Assembly: GCA_016806145.1 (NCBI GenBank)
Contig: CP063166.1
Location: 5,890,001 to 5,954,000 of the forward strand
DNA: 64,000 bases
Direction: 5' to 3'
From: Variovorax paradoxus
Lineage (GTDB): Bacteria > Pseudomonadota > Gammaproteobacteria > Burkholderiales > Burkholderiaceae_C
Shown: one piece after another, positions 63,896 to 64,000 of the stretch
Position numbering within the stretch: the first letter of the stretch is position 1
How the letters are laid out: each line of letters opens with the position of its first letter
The notes under the pieces: generated by a model
Database searches by the model: none
What the model saw: only the letters and a program-made list of their open reading frames with translations
Told to the model about the DNA's origin: nothing
Position numbers and translations under genes: made by a program

Positions 63896-64000
63896 ATGGC
63901 GGACACCGAGGCCATCGGCCGGCTCGAGGACCTGATGACGCTGGCGCCCGAGCTGCAGGCGCCCACCTACCGCCACATGGACCGGCTCTATGCGACGCGC
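63896..64000 (+). CDS. N-terminal fragment of a gene running off the right edge
   Basis: Thirty-five codons from ATG 63896, with AAGGAG 7 nt upstream and 11 nt after the amine oxidase stop. The start (MADTEAIGRLEDLM and PTYRHMDRLYATR) recalls the N-terminus of some beta-lactamase-fold serine hydrolases, but that is a weak guess from this length. It is probably co-transcribed with tynA. Confidence 0.6.
   Translation, partial: MADTEAIGRLEDLMTLAPELQAPTYRHMDRLYATR

Overview
The window is chromosomal DNA from a GC-rich betaproteobacterium, most likely Burkholderiales/Comamonadaceae and closest in style to Variovorax. The signs are G/C at almost every third codon position, three Bug/TctC-type solute receptors, a dusB-fis-purH cluster, a Burkholderiales-type porin and a Pil-Chp chemosensory cluster. 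I see no insertion sequence, prophage, CRISPR array or rRNA. One tRNA gene is present.

Layout. 0-5.9 kb (minus): type IV pilus chemosensory genes pilG-pilH-pilI-pilJ-chpA (chpA cut by the left edge), preceded by a rubredoxin gene. 6-8.2 kb: thiD-like kinase and hemL. 8.3-11.7 kb: amidase and Bug receptor, divergent from a LysR regulator across a double-dyad operator. 11.9-16.7 kb: PagP-like barrel, purH-fis-dusB, a YqaA protein and a glutathione S-transferase. 16.8-19.6 kb: two uncharacterised genes, an AT-rich gap and ychF. 19.7-25.9 kb: a complete ribose operon, rbsB-A-C-R-K-D, behind two abutting LacI-type operators. 25.9-32.4 kb: MOSC protein, UbiH-like monooxygenase, dsbC, M61 peptidase, a DUF2325 gene with a Fur-like box, and an enoyl-CoA hydratase. 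32.4-36.2 kb: ECF sigma factor and putative anti-sigma factor, divergent from a VWA lipoprotein. 36.2-38.8 kb: tRNA-Met(CAU), two small genes, and an SDR/LysR pair.

38.8-50.3 kb is a lipid-metabolism neighbourhood. It holds an LpxH-type hydrolase, a fusion of a sterol-desaturase/alkylglycerol-monooxygenase-like domain with a YhhN/TMEM86 lysoplasmalogenase-like domain, a CDF metal exporter, ruvB, and a tightly overlapping operon resembling the poorly characterised E. coli ynbABCD genes. That operon encodes a CDP-alcohol phosphatidyltransferase, a hydrolase-methyltransferase fusion, a PAP2 + dual-specificity phosphatase, a small membrane protein, an acyltransferase, a CDP-diglyceride synthase and a YdeI protein. 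It looks like a self-contained route to an unidentified phospholipid and is the best candidate here for an undescribed system. The phosphatase gene carries an apparent one-base frameshift.

50.3-60.4 kb: a Crp/Fnr-family regulator, apparently starting at CTG, faces a ten-kilobase catabolic operon (porin, ADP-forming acyl-CoA synthetase, two Bug receptors, two DUF1254/DUF1214 proteins, an MBL-fold alkylsulfatase-like protein) across a perfect 11-bp dyad. 60.5-64 kb: an AraC-family regulator (FeaR-like), a copper amine oxidase (TynA) and the start of another gene. Functions are inferred from recognised motifs and gene order; no database search was run.
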